Shown: positions 35,431 through 43,487, counted from the stretch's first letter. The stretch: 64,000 nt of DNA from an uncultured Piscinibacter sp. (GCF_937952055.1 NZ_CALFYO010000019.1:620001-684000), one strand, 5' to 3'. Numbers and translations are program-made. Notes: generated from the letters alone by a model not told the origin.

Positions 35431-35484
35431 GTTGGAGGATCCGGGTCGGCCGCCCCGACGGAGCCCGGGGCGGCCCGTGGGTCG

Positions 35485-35757
35485 TCACGCAGCGGTCATC
35501 GGCTCGATGATGCTGCGCACTTCGCTCACCTTGCTGGCAGGGAACCCGCTCAGCCGGGCGTGCTCCTGCACCTGCGACTCGTCGTCGGCCAGGTAGATGC
35601 AGAAGGTCTTGTCGTCGACGACGTACGACTGCACCCACTGCACCTTGCCGTCCAGCTTGGCCAGCGCGGCATTGGAGGTGGCCGAGGCGTCCTTGAGTTG
35701 CGCGCCGTTGAGGCCGCCGACGCCGGGAATGTTGCGTTCGATCACATAGCGTTTCAT
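35485..35757 (-). CDS. DUF4242 family small protein
   Basis: The 90-residue protein shows the DUF4242 pattern: KRYVIERNIPGVGGL, VQWVQSYVVDDKTFCIYLADDE, QEHARLSGFPASKVSEVRSIIEP. The family is described as small ferredoxin-like-fold (nickel-binding in some annotations) proteins without a settled role. It sits in a minus-strand group with a tandem DUF4242 protein (36682-37284), a VOC protein and a TPR regulator. There is no strong ribosome site. Confidence 0.8.
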   Translation of the reverse strand: MKRYVIERNIPGVGGLNGAQLKDASATSNAALAKLDGKVQWVQSYVVDDKTFCIYLADDESQVQEHARLSGFPASKVSEVRSIIEPMTAA

Positions 35758-35851
35758 GGTGATTGCTTTCGAGACAGAGGAACCGCAGCGGCAAAGGAAG
35801 GTCTCGCGGTCGTGCTGCGGGAATGCGACCGCGCGACGGGAGAAGCAGAGT

Positions 35852-36121
35852 TCAGCCGCGAATGTCGAGCCGGCTCCGGACGCACCAGCGCGTGCGCTCG
35901 AGGAGGCCGGCAGCTTCATGTGCAACCGACGCGAGCTCGCTGGCGTCCAGCCCGATGTCGCGCAGCGCGCGCGCGTCCAGGCCGTTCAGCGAGCGCAGCG
36001 TGCGGCGCACGAGGCGCTCCTGGGCGACACGGCCGGCGAGCTGTCGCAGTACGTCGAGCAGTGCGGCCGGCCTTCGGGGCCGGTGCGCGAGGCGAGGGTC
36101 ATTGGCAGCGGACACGGGCAT
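35852..36121 (-). CDS. Small DUF1127-type protein
   Basis: About 89 residues. The middle part, LVRRTLRSLNGLDARALRDIGLDASEL, matches the DUF1127 domain (short Arg-rich proteins that bind RNA in the few cases studied). The start is uncertain: ATG 36121 overlaps the upstream gene's stop region by 23 bases, and GTG 36115 is an alternative. Domain match supports a real gene although the frame lies across a gene junction. Confidence 0.6.
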   Translation of the reverse strand: MPVSAANDPRLAHRPRRPAALLDVLRQLAGRVAQERLVRRTLRSLNGLDARALRDIGLDASELASVAHEAAGLLERTRWCVRSRLDIRG

Positions 36122-36650
36122 TCCAGTCGTTGAACAGTCCATCGGGGTTGTGCTCCCACAGCCAGACATGCAGCGTGTAGAGCGGCGTGGTGAGCCCATA
36201 GCGGTTGGGCACACGCAGCAGGTGGAAGGAGTGGCCGAACAGCGATGGCGGCTGCGGGTGCGCCGCATCCCACACCGGGGCAGGCACCACGTACTCGAGG
36301 GCGGCGAGTTCCAGCTTGCCGTCGGCGGCCTGGCGATAGACCAGCAGCTCGGGGCGCAGCGGATCGAGCTCGCCGTCGACCAGCGCGCCGTTGAGATAGT
36401 GGATGCCCATGCCGCCCTGGCCGGGCTGCGCCACGCAGTCGCCGGCGAGGTCGGGAAACTTGACGTAGTTCGCCGCGACCGCGGCGTTGACGTCGGTGAA
36501 GGGCGCGGTGGCCTTGCGCGCGTCGGCCAGCGCCTTCTGAAGGGTGAAGCCGGGGGCCGGCGTGTCGACGTGCGCGCGCAGCGGCGTGACCGCCGCGCAG
36601 GCGGCCAGGGCGACGGCCAGCGGCAGGGTGGAGCGAAGGAAGCGTTTCAT
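36099..36650 (-). CDS. Secreted protein of unknown function
   Basis: The 183-residue precursor has a signal peptide (KRFLRSTLPLAVALAACAAV, cleavage after LRA). The mature part has few Cys and a C-terminal signature LHVWLWEHNPDGLFNDWN that recurs, as I recall, in uncharacterised periplasmic proteins of bacteria and actinomycetes. GAGGA precedes the ATG at 36650. It lies between the tandem DUF4242 gene and the DUF1127 gene in the same direction. I assign no function. Confidence 0.7.
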   Translation of the reverse strand: MKRFLRSTLPLAVALAACAAVTPLRAHVDTPAPGFTLQKALADARKATAPFTDVNAAVAANYVKFPDLAGDCVAQPGQGGMGIHYLNGALVDGELDPLRPELLVYRQAADGKLELAALEYVVPAPVWDAAHPQPPSLFGHSFHLLRVPNRYGLTTPLYTLHVWLWEHNPDGLFNDWNARVRCQ

Positions 36651-36681
36651 GGGCAGGTCCTCGAGGAGGTGGCAGTGAAGG

Positions 36682-37284
36682 TCAGGCCGACATGGCCTGG
36701 TCGGGGCGGGAAGGGGCGGGGTCATCACGAAAGACGAGACGGCCGAACACCGGGGTGATCTCGTCGACGGGCAGCCCGGCGCGCGACGCGTGCTCGCGCA
36801 GCGCGCCGGGGTCCACGGCCTGGTAGAGGCAGACGGTGCCGAGTACACCACCGTCTTCCTGCAGCGCGTAGCTGTGCAGCCAGCTCACCTGCCGAGGCAT
36901 GTCCTCGTCGGCGATGCGGCGCGCCGTGCCAAGGCGCTGCTCGAATTGCGCCGCATCGCGGCCGACACCCTGCCGCCGCACCAGGTACACCTTGGTCGGC
37001 GCGAAGGGGCGCAGCATCCGCGTCGCCTGCACCGCCACGATGTCCCGAACCGGCAGTGCGGCCAGCATGGCGTGGCGGCGCAGCGTGTCGGCGGCATCGG
37101 CGCGAAAGACGCACGCCAGGCCGAATCGGCCATCGGCCTCGCGCAGCGCGTAGGAGTGCAGCCAGCGCGCGTCGAGCGCGGCGGATGGCTGCTCCTCGAG
37201 CGAGCGCATCCGCCTCAGCGCGGCGTCGAGCTCGCTGGCGCTGGCAGCCACGGTGCCACGGCGAACGAAGTAGATCTGAGTCAT
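36682..37284 (-). CDS. Tandem-duplicated DUF4242-like protein
   Basis: The 200-residue protein is built of two DUF4242-like halves, each with WLHSYAL, a C-x-Y/F strand and an REHA or RRHA helix followed by GLP-V or ALP-V. Half one spans about 1-95 and half two about 96-185. The linked single-domain DUF4242 gene at 35485-35757 suggests a local duplication and fusion. It is the first gene of the minus-strand group. Function unknown. Confidence 0.72.
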   Translation of the reverse strand: MTQIYFVRRGTVAASASELDAALRRMRSLEEQPSAALDARWLHSYALREADGRFGLACVFRADAADTLRRHAMLAALPVRDIVAVQATRMLRPFAPTKVYLVRRQGVGRDAAQFEQRLGTARRIADEDMPRQVSWLHSYALQEDGGVLGTVCLYQAVDPGALREHASRAGLPVDEITPVFGRLVFRDDPAPSRPDQAMSA

Positions 37285-37698
37285 CGAAGAAGCCTTGGGA
37301 TGCGTCGAACCAGTGGAGCAAGCGTAGGCAGCGCGGGCAGCGGCGTCCTTGCGCGGACCTGATCAATCACTGATGCTTTGCTCCGACGCGCTTCGAAGCG
37401 CTCCACGGCGCCGGCAGGGGAGCGGACCGCAAGGGGGGTACCGCCGGCGCGGTCGTGACCATGTGCCGGGTCCCATCACCGAGCGGCGACGCCTCGACGT
37501 CGGCCGCAGCGCTGCCCGAACTGCGGCCGCGAACCGAACGTCATCGCCGCGACGAGGTGGGCGGCCTGTCTTCGAGAAGCGCCTCGCGCACGCCTCGATG
37601 CGTGCGCAGCCACGGCGTGGCCTGGTGGCCCGCGTCAGAATCGCGCGCCCCGCGGCGCCAAGGGCGGCTGCGATCGCTACCTGTCGGCTGCGCTGCGT
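37285..37698. other. Non-coding stretch between DUF4242 group and FG-GAP lipoprotein
   Basis: 414 bases without a gene I can support. Open frames on the plus strand are Arg/Ser-rich with no family features. It contains a perfect 14-base palindrome, GCGCTTCGAAGCGC (37388-37401), and must hold the promoter of the tandem DUF4242 gene. I saw no clear -35/-10 or terminator. Confidence 0.4.
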
Positions 37699-38565
37699 TC
37701 AGCGGGCGACCAGCACGGCAGCAAGGAACTGGCCCGGAAACGACGCATCCTGCAGGCGGATGTACAGCCCATTGCTCTGGCCGATGACGAGGTCCGGCCG
37801 GTCATCGCCGTCGACGTCGGCGGCCTCCACCCAGGTGATGAAGCCGCCGTCCAGCGGCAGGTAGTGCACCGGTGGCAGGTAGGTGCCCGGAGCCGCGGGA
37901 TTCTGCAGGACCACCGCCACGTAGGTGTCGATGTAGTGGCAGTCGAATGCCGTGCAGCCTGGATTGACGGTGCCTGAGTACGCGATGGCCTGATCGACGA
38001 GGCTGTCCCCGTTCAGGTCCGTTCGGACCGAGTTCACGCTGAAGTCACCCGGCAGGTTCAGCGTGTCGCACATCGGATCCACGGGCGCGGCCGTGCCGTC
38101 GCCGTAGACGCCGAAGCAACTGATCGCCGGCAGGAACTCACCGGGCGCCGTGGAGCTTTGCAGCAGGACCGACACGTCGTCGATGCCCGCGCCGCTTGTC
38201 GCCAGGATCTCGTTGTCGGTGGCCAGATCGACGCGGCCGTCGCCATTGAAATCCCCCGCCGTCAGCGCGAACGGATCATTGCCGACGCTGTAGACCTGGG
38301 CCGGCAGGAAATGACCCGGCGATGTCACGCTCTGCAGGAAGACGGCCACATGACCGGGGTGGGGTGGTGCGCCGTCACCGGCAAAGGTGCCAGCGATGTC
38401 GATTCGTCCGTCACCGTCGAAGTCGGCCGCGGTCACGGACCAGTAGGCGCGTCCCACCGTGTAGTCCTCGGGGGATCCGCCACAGCCGGCGGTGGTCGCC
38501 ACGGCCAACAGCAGGCCCGCGAAGCCGGTGCAGCGCCTGGCGAGGCGTCGTTCACTGGGGCGCAC
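37699..38565 (-). CDS. FG-GAP/VCBS-repeat lipoprotein
   Basis: The 288-residue precursor has a hydrophobic leader ending in TTAGCG (probable lipoprotein Cys). Four Ca-binding-type loops follow (DFDGDGRID, DFNGDGRVD, DLNGDSLVD, DVDGDDRPD), typical of FG-GAP/VCBS beta-propeller repeats in surface proteins. I start at GTG 38565 because AAGGAGG lies five bases before it. The ATG at 38586 would bury that site inside the gene. It diverges from the SoxYZ-like gene. Binding partner unknown. Confidence 0.75.
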   Translation of the reverse strand: MRPSERRLARRCTGFAGLLLAVATTAGCGGSPEDYTVGRAYWSVTAADFDGDGRIDIAGTFAGDGAPPHPGHVAVFLQSVTSPGHFLPAQVYSVGNDPFALTAGDFNGDGRVDLATDNEILATSGAGIDDVSVLLQSSTAPGEFLPAISCFGVYGDGTAAPVDPMCDTLNLPGDFSVNSVRTDLNGDSLVDQAIAYSGTVNPGCTAFDCHYIDTYVAVVLQNPAAPGTYLPPVHYLPLDGGFITWVEAADVDGDDRPDLVIGQSNGLYIRLQDASFPGQFLAAVLVAR

Positions 38566-38570
38566 GCAAT

Positions 38571-38577
38571 CCTCCTT
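38571..38577 (-). promoter_or_regulatory. Strong ribosome-binding site that fixes a GTG start
   Basis: AAGGAGG on the minus strand, five bases before GTG 38565. It argues against the upstream ATG (38586) as the start of the FG-GAP lipoprotein. Confidence 0.65.
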
Positions 38578-38783
38578 GCGGAACATGAGCCATTCAATGC
38601 TGCTTGGGCGCTGGAACGGGGCGTTGCGTCGGGTCAATGCCGACCCCAGGGCCGCTTCGCGGGCATGGCACTGCGACGCTCGACATTCGCCGCGGCAGGC
38701 CCGCGCTTGCTCCCTGCTGGCCCCTCCTGGCGCACCGGCCGCGGGTTCGCCCTGACTGGAAGTGCCGCCGTCGTGCCGCCACG

Positions 38784-39575
38784 ATGCCGGCCATGCTCCA
38801 TCGCCGTGCCGCCTTGACCCTGCTCGCCGCGAGTGCCGTGGGCCGCGCCGCCCACGCCGACCCGACCGGTGGCGACCCCTTCGGCTCGCTGCAGTGGCCC
38901 GACCTGCAGCGCGAGTTCTTCGGCAGCGCGCCCGTGGTGTTCGACGAGCGTGTGGTGGTGCGCGGCCCGTCCTTCGCCGAGGACCCGATGAACGTGCCGA
39001 TCAGCGTCTCGGCCACCGGCCTGCCCGAGGTGGAGACGCTGGTCGTCTTCGTCGACCGCAATCCGATCCGCAAGGTGCTGGAGTACCAGCCGCTGGCCGC
39101 GCTGGCGAGCCTGGGCTTCCGCTTCAAGCTGGAGCAGGCCAGCCCGGTGCGCGCGGCGGCGAAGACGAAGGACGGCATCTGGCATGTCGGCGGCACGCGC
39201 GTCGATTCGGCCGGCGGCGGCTGCACCGTCGCCGGCGCGACGCGCAAGGACGGCAGCTGGGCGCAGACGCTCGGCCAGGCCCGCGGCAAGGTGTTCGCGA
39301 GCAGCCCGGCCGCCGGCGGTGGCGCCGCCTCGCGGCTGCGCGTGATGGTGATGCACCCGATGGACACCGGCCTGGTCGGCGGCATCCCGGCCTTCTACGT
39401 CAACCGGCTCAGCGTGCGCGACGCGCAGGGCCGCGAGCTGCTGCGCCTGGCCACCTTCGAGCCGGTCAGCGAGAACCCGGTGTTCAGCTTCGACTTCCCC
39501 GGCCTCGTGGCCGGCGGCCTGCGCCTGGTCGGCAGCGACAACAACGGCAACCGCATCGACAGCCGCATCGAATGA
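38784..39575 (+). CDS. Quinoprotein-associated SoxYZ-fusion carrier protein
   Basis: The 263-residue precursor has a signal peptide with a twin Arg (HRRAALTLLAASAVG). It is a fusion of SoxY-like and SoxZ-like parts. The SoxY part holds the swinging-arm cysteine in AGGGCTVAG (Cys147), and the SoxZ part has MVMHPMDTGL, SENPVFSFDF and VGSDNNGN. This matches the quinoprotein-dehydrogenase-associated SoxYZ-like carrier family. The next gene starts inside its stop (ATGA). In these relays the cysteine probably carries a reaction intermediate. Start 38784 or 38793, both in frame. Confidence 0.85.
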   Translation: MPAMLHRRAALTLLAASAVGRAAHADPTGGDPFGSLQWPDLQREFFGSAPVVFDERVVVRGPSFAEDPMNVPISVSATGLPEVETLVVFVDRNPIRKVLEYQPLAALASLGFRFKLEQASPVRAAAKTKDGIWHVGGTRVDSAGGGCTVAGATRKDGSWAQTLGQARGKVFASSPAAGGGAASRLRVMVMHPMDTGLVGGIPAFYVNRLSVRDAQGRELLRLATFEPVSENPVFSFDFPGLVAGGLRLVGSDNNGNRIDSRIE

Positions 39576-40537
39576 AGCGGCTGCTGCCCCTTTGGCTGAT
39601 GGTCGTCCTGCCGGCCGCGTTCGCGCAGCTCGCGCCGAAGGTCGACGTGGCAGGGCTCGACTACGGCCTGAGCGCGCGTGCGCTGGCGCCGGGCGTGTTC
39701 GTCGTCGAAGGCGCGAACGCCGACTTCTCGCCCGCCAATGGCTGCAACATCATCAACACCGGCTTCATCGCCACCGGCGCGGGCGTGGTGGTGATCAACA
39801 CCGGGCCGTCAAGGCGCTACGGCGAGCAGTTGCGCGCGCTGATCGCGAAGACGACGCACGAGCCGATCGTGCAGGTCATCCACCTCAACCTGCACCCCGA
39901 TTACTTCCTCGGCAACCAGGCCTTCGTGGACGTGCCGCGGCTGGCCACCGACGCCACCCGCGCCGGCATGTCGCGCGAGGCGAAGGCCTACGAGGACAAC
40001 CTCTACCGGCTGTGCGGCGACTGGATGAAGGGCACCGAAGCCGTGTTGCCCAGCGGCACGGTCGCGCTGGGGCCGCTGCGCATCGGCGGCCGAGAGATGG
40101 AACTGCGCGAGTACCGCGGCCACACCGACAGCGACCTGGTGCTGATCGACAAGGGCTCGGGCGTGGTCTTCGCCGGAGGGCTGGTGTTCGCGCAGCGCAT
40201 CCCGACCACGCCGCATGCCCGGCTCGGCCCCTGGCTGCAGAGCCTGCAGGCCTTCGCCACCGTGCCGGTGAAGACGCTGGTGCCCAGCCATGGTCCGGTG
40301 CGCGCCGACACGAGCGCGGTCGACCAGACGCAGCGCTACCTGCAGTGGCTGGACCGCAGCTTCCGGGCGATGGCGGAGCAGGGCGCGGAGATGAACGACG
40401 TGCTGCGCGCCGAGGTGCCGGCGGAGTTCCGCGGCTGGGCAGCCTTCGGCACCGAGTACACGCGCAACGTGGCGCACCTCTACCCGCGCTACGAGCAGGC
40501 GGTGCTGAACCTCGGTGGGCGTGGCAGCAAGCCTTAG
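39572..40537 (+). CDS. Quinoprotein relay metallohydrolase (MBL fold), altered metal motif
   Basis: The 321-residue precursor has a signal peptide (KRLLPLWLMVVLPAAFA). The metallo-beta-lactamase fold is recognisable by the late motifs GHTDSD and LVPSHGP. The usual HxHxDH is replaced by N106-L-H108-P-D110-Y111, so two metal ligands differ. I assign it to the quinoprotein relay metallohydrolase group because it overlaps the SoxYZ-fusion gene (ATGA) and lies near a PQQ dehydrogenase. Whether the Asn/Tyr variant is the family norm I cannot verify here. Confidence 0.8.
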   Translation: MKRLLPLWLMVVLPAAFAQLAPKVDVAGLDYGLSARALAPGVFVVEGANADFSPANGCNIINTGFIATGAGVVVINTGPSRRYGEQLRALIAKTTHEPIVQVIHLNLHPDYFLGNQAFVDVPRLATDATRAGMSREAKAYEDNLYRLCGDWMKGTEAVLPSGTVALGPLRIGGREMELREYRGHTDSDLVLIDKGSGVVFAGGLVFAQRIPTTPHARLGPWLQSLQAFATVPVKTLVPSHGPVRADTSAVDQTQRYLQWLDRSFRAMAEQGAEMNDVLRAEVPAEFRGWAAFGTEYTRNVAHLYPRYEQAVLNLGGRGSKP

Positions 40538-40944
40538 CCGATGTCCACGCTGTCGAAGGCGATGGCCAGCGATTCGATCACCAGCGCGCTGTCCATGGCG
40601 TTCAGCGGCGAGTAGTGCAGCGTCACCGGCCGCGCGTTGCGGAACCGCCACTGCATCACGGCACGTTCCTGGTCGGCCGACAGCAGCGTCACGCGCACGC
40701 TGCGACGTTGCGGCGCGCGGCCGCGGCAGGCCTTCTGCCACCAGTCGTGCAGCAGGCGGTCACCACCGGCGGCGCGGCGGATCAGCAACTGCTCCTCGGT
40801 GACCGAGGCCTGCGCCTCGGCGTGCGCAGACAGCGGCGGGAACACCACCTCCGAACAGCCGAACTCGACCGTGCGGCCGTTGGCGTCGGCCAGCTCGACG
40901 CGGAAGCGGCAGCCCGGCACGGGCGGCAGGTCGTGCCCGTTCAC
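40534..40944 (-). CDS. Phage-tail-tube-like (gp19-type) protein, second of a pair
   Basis: The 136-residue protein has the pattern of gp19/T4-like tail tube proteins: PGCRFRVELAD at the start, a SEVVFPPL turn and a final PLNAMDSALVIESLAIAFD strand-helix module. GTG start at 40944, whose GTGA overlaps the first gp19 gene's stop by four bases. Its end overlaps the convergent metallohydrolase stop by four bases. No other tail, capsid or sheath gene is present. Confidence 0.7.
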   Translation of the reverse strand: MNGHDLPPVPGCRFRVELADANGRTVEFGCSEVVFPPLSAHAEAQASVTEEQLLIRRAAGGDRLLHDWWQKACRGRAPQRRSVRVTLLSADQERAVMQWRFRNARPVTLHYSPLNAMDSALVIESLAIAFDSVDIG

Positions 40945-41393
40945 TCGACCTCCAGCCGCTCGCAGGCGAGCACCATCTCCTCGATGGCCACGTCCTTGCC
41001 CTTTGCGTTCAGCGGGCCGCAGACGTACTTGACGATGCGCGCGCGCAGCAGCTTCCAGGTCTGCACGACGGCGCTGTGATCCTCGCTGCGCAGCTGGATC
41101 GTCACCGTGCGCATCGCGTTCGCATCGCCGTTGCGGATCTGGTCCAGCCACTGATAGAGGTTCAAGGAGCCGATCAGGCCGCGCCTGAGCGTGACGTCGC
41201 CGCACTTCGCCAGGCCGGTGATCTTCATCGTCTGGTTCTCCTTCGAGTTGCCGTTGCGGTACTCGATCACCTCGACCTCCAGTCCCAGGCCGCTGACCTC
41301 GGCGAAGCCGGCCAGCGGCCCTTCGGTGTTGCCGTCGCCGAGGTCGACGAGGAAGTTGAAGCCGTGGTAGGGACGGTCGCGCAGCGTGGCCAT
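40941..41393 (-). CDS. Phage tail tube protein, gp19 family
   Basis: The 150-residue protein reads as a gp19-family tube protein: YHGFNFLVDLGDG, GFAEVSGLGLEVEVIEYRNG and a C-terminal AIEEMVLACERLEVE. GAGGAG precedes the ATG. The family occurs in contractile tails and extracellular injection systems. It lies 275 bases from the divergent PQQ dehydrogenase and forms a two-gene unit with the second gp19-like gene. Confidence 0.82.
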   Translation of the reverse strand: MATLRDRPYHGFNFLVDLGDGNTEGPLAGFAEVSGLGLEVEVIEYRNGNSKENQTMKITGLAKCGDVTLRRGLIGSLNLYQWLDQIRNGDANAMRTVTIQLRSEDHSAVVQTWKLLRARIVKYVCGPLNAKGKDVAIEEMVLACERLEVE

Positions 41394-41427
41394 GGGACTC
41401 CTCGCGGGTGGGTCGGAACGCGGCGAG

Positions 41428-41504
41428 TGTGACACCGTGGCCGCGGCTGCGGCGCTCCCTAGCCTGTCACAACGCGACGCGGGGGTTGCTCCTTGCTGTG
41501 ACAG
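41428..41504. promoter_or_regulatory. Three TGTSACA boxes upstream of the sigma-54 promoter
   Basis: TGTGACA occurs at 41428-41434 and 41497-41503 and TGTCACA at 41465-41471. The last two extend to CTGTCACA and TGTGACAG, a perfect inverted pair with centres about 33 bases apart. They lie roughly 100-170 bases before the -12 element, where enhancer-binding activators act. The AcoR-type protein at 55417-57510 is the obvious candidate. Confidence 0.5.
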
Positions 41505-41586
41505 CGCGCGGGGAAACCCTGACGAAACCGGCGGAAAGCGGCCTCCGGCACGGGGGGTTTCGGGGTCTGCTCCGCCGCTTGACGTT

Positions 41587-41602
41587 TGGCACGCTTGTTG
41601 CC
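41587..41602 (+). promoter_or_regulatory. Sigma-54 (-24/-12) promoter of the PQQ dehydrogenase
   Basis: TTGGCACGCTTGTTGCC (beginning one base earlier, at 41586) matches YTGGCACGrNNNTTGCW except at the last position. The GG (41588-41589) and GC (41600-41601) are 12 bases apart as required. Transcription would start near 41613, leaving a leader of about 55 bases to the ATG at 41669. Confidence 0.8.
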
Positions 41603-41668
41603 CTTCGGGGTTTGGAGAAGCAGCCGGCGAGGCTGTCCCCAACCCTCTCAAACCCTCGAGGAGACACG

Positions 41669-43408
41669 ATGCGAATCAAGCAGCTCACCACCTGGGTCGC
41701 GCTGGCGCTGGGCACGATGAGTGCCCAGTCGGCGGTGACCGACAAGATGATCGAAGACGATGCGAAGACGCCGGGCGACATCGTCTCCTGGGGCATTGGC
41801 CAGCAGGGCCAGCGCTATTCGCCGCTCAAGCAGATCAACCCGCAGACGATCGGCAAGCTGGTGCCGGCGTGGTCGTTCTCGTTCGGCGGCGAGAAGCAGC
41901 GCGGCCAGGAGTCGCAGCCGCTGATCCACAACGGCGTGATGTTCGTCACCGCGTCGTACTCGCGCATCTTCGCGCTCGACGCGAAGACCGGCGCCAAGCT
42001 GTGGAAGTACGAGCACCGTCTGCCCGAGGGCATCATGCCCTGCTGCGACGTGATCAACCGTGGCGCGGCGCTGTACGACAACCTGGTCATCTTCGCCACG
42101 CTCGACGCGCAGCTCGTCGCGCTCGACCAGAAGACCGGCGACGTGGTGTGGAAGGAGAAGATCGACGACTACGCCGCCGGTTACTCGGCCTCGGCCGCAC
42201 CGCTGATCGCCGGTGGCCTGTTGCTGACCGGCGTGTCCGGCGGCGAATTCGGCGTGGTCGGCCGCGTCGAGGCGCGCAACCCGAAGACCGGCGCGCTGGT
42301 CTGGGTGCGCCCGGTGGTCGAAGGCCACATGGGCTACACCTACGACAAGGACGGCAACAAGAAGGAGAACGGGATCTCCGGCACGACCGGCAAGAGCTGG
42401 CCGGGCGACCTGTGGAAGACCGGTGGCGCCGCCACCTGGCTGGGCGGCACCTACAACGCGAAGACGGGGCTGGCCTATTTCGGCACCGGCAACCCGGCGC
42501 CGTGGAACAGCCACCTGCGCAAGGGCGACAACCTCTACAGCTGCTCCACCGTCGCCATCGACGTGAAGACCGGTCAGATCGTCTGGCACTACCAGAACAC
42601 GCCCAACGACGGCTGGGACTTCGACGGCGTCAACGAGTTCGTCACCTACGACGACGGCGCGCAGGTGCTCGGCGGCAAGGCCGACCGCAACGGCTTCTTC
42701 TACGTCAACGACGCCAAGACCGGCAAGCTGGTCAATGCCTTCCCGTTCGTCAAGAAGGTGACCTGGGCCACCGGCATCGACCTGAAGACCGGCCGGCCGA
42801 ACTACGTGCCGGAGAACCGCCCGGGCGACCCGACCGCGGGCGCCGATGGCAAGAAGGGCAACGTCGTCTACTCGGCGCCCTCGTTCCTCGGCGGCAAGAA
42901 CCAGATGCCGATGGCCTACTCGCCCGACACCAAGCTGTTCTACGTGCCGGCCAACGAGTGGGGCATGGAGATCTGGAACGAGCCCATCACCTACAAGAAG
43001 GGCGCGGCCTACCTGGGTGCCGGCTTCACGATCAAGACCCACAGCGACGGCCCGATTGGTGCGCTGCGTGCGATCGACCCGAAGAGCGGCAAGATCGTCT
43101 GGGAAGCTCCGAACAACGCGCCGCTGTGGGGCGGCGTGCTGACCACCGGCGGCAACCTGGTATGGTGGGGCACGCCCGAGGGCTACCTGCAGGCCGCCGA
43201 CGCCAAGACCGGCAAGATCGTCTGGAAGTTCCAGACCGGCTCCGGTGTCGTGGCGCCTCCGATCACCTGGGAGGACAAGGGCGAACAGTACGTCGCCGTG
43301 GTCTCCGGCTGGGGCGGCGCCGTGCCGCTGTGGGGTGGCGATGTCGCCAAGAAGGTCAACTACCTCGAGCAGGGGGGCTCGGTGTGGGTGTTCAAGCTGA
43401 TGAAGTGA
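41669..43408 (+). CDS. PQQ-dependent alcohol dehydrogenase with lanthanide-type Asp pair
   Basis: The 579-residue precursor has a signal peptide (ends MSAQSA) and an eight-bladed propeller of W-motif repeats (ALDAKTGAKLW, ALDQKTGDVVW, AIDPKSGKIVW). It has the vicinal disulfide Cys125-Cys126 (MPCCD) and the catalytic Asp317 in GWDFDGVNE. Asp319, two residues further on, is the residue reported to mark lanthanide-dependent enzymes such as XoxF and PedH; calcium enzymes usually lack it. There is no C-terminal cytochrome domain, so electrons would go to the c550 PedF. CGAGGAGA precedes the ATG, with the sigma-54 promoter 67 bases upstream. Confidence 0.9.
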   Translation: MRIKQLTTWVALALGTMSAQSAVTDKMIEDDAKTPGDIVSWGIGQQGQRYSPLKQINPQTIGKLVPAWSFSFGGEKQRGQESQPLIHNGVMFVTASYSRIFALDAKTGAKLWKYEHRLPEGIMPCCDVINRGAALYDNLVIFATLDAQLVALDQKTGDVVWKEKIDDYAAGYSASAAPLIAGGLLLTGVSGGEFGVVGRVEARNPKTGALVWVRPVVEGHMGYTYDKDGNKKENGISGTTGKSWPGDLWKTGGAATWLGGTYNAKTGLAYFGTGNPAPWNSHLRKGDNLYSCSTVAIDVKTGQIVWHYQNTPNDGWDFDGVNEFVTYDDGAQVLGGKADRNGFFYVNDAKTGKLVNAFPFVKKVTWATGIDLKTGRPNYVPENRPGDPTAGADGKKGNVVYSAPSFLGGKNQMPMAYSPDTKLFYVPANEWGMEIWNEPITYKKGAAYLGAGFTIKTHSDGPIGALRAIDPKSGKIVWEAPNNAPLWGGVLTTGGNLVWWGTPEGYLQAADAKTGKIVWKFQTGSGVVAPPITWEDKGEQYVAVVSGWGGAVPLWGGDVAKKVNYLEQGGSVWVFKLMK

Positions 43409-43434
43409 AGCCCTGAACGGAGCGCGCCGCCGAT

Positions 43435-43487
43435 CGGGAACGGTTCCCGAGACAGGCGGCGCGGACGGCGCCACACTGACGCCGTCC
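43435..43487 (+). terminator. Two hairpins after the PQQ dehydrogenase
   Basis: CGGGAAC-G-GTTCCCG (43435-43449) is a perfect inverted repeat. GGACGGCG (43463-43470) pairs with CGCCGTCC (43480-43487) across nine bases. There is no T-run, so the structures may terminate weakly or stabilise the transcript. Confidence 0.5.

Noticed and set aside
37388..37401. Palindrome GCGCTTCGAAGCGC as an operator
   Set aside because: A 14-base GC-rich palindrome is expected by chance in such DNA, and no regulator or second copy supports it.
38612..38628. TGGAAC...TTGC before the SoxYZ-like gene as a fourth sigma-54 promoter
   Set aside because: The distance between the GG and GC elements is 13 bases, one too long, and the -24 sequence deviates (AAC for CAC).
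40534..41393. Prophage at the tail-tube-like genes
   Set aside because: No integrase, capsid, portal, terminase or lysis gene, and no attachment-like repeat around them.
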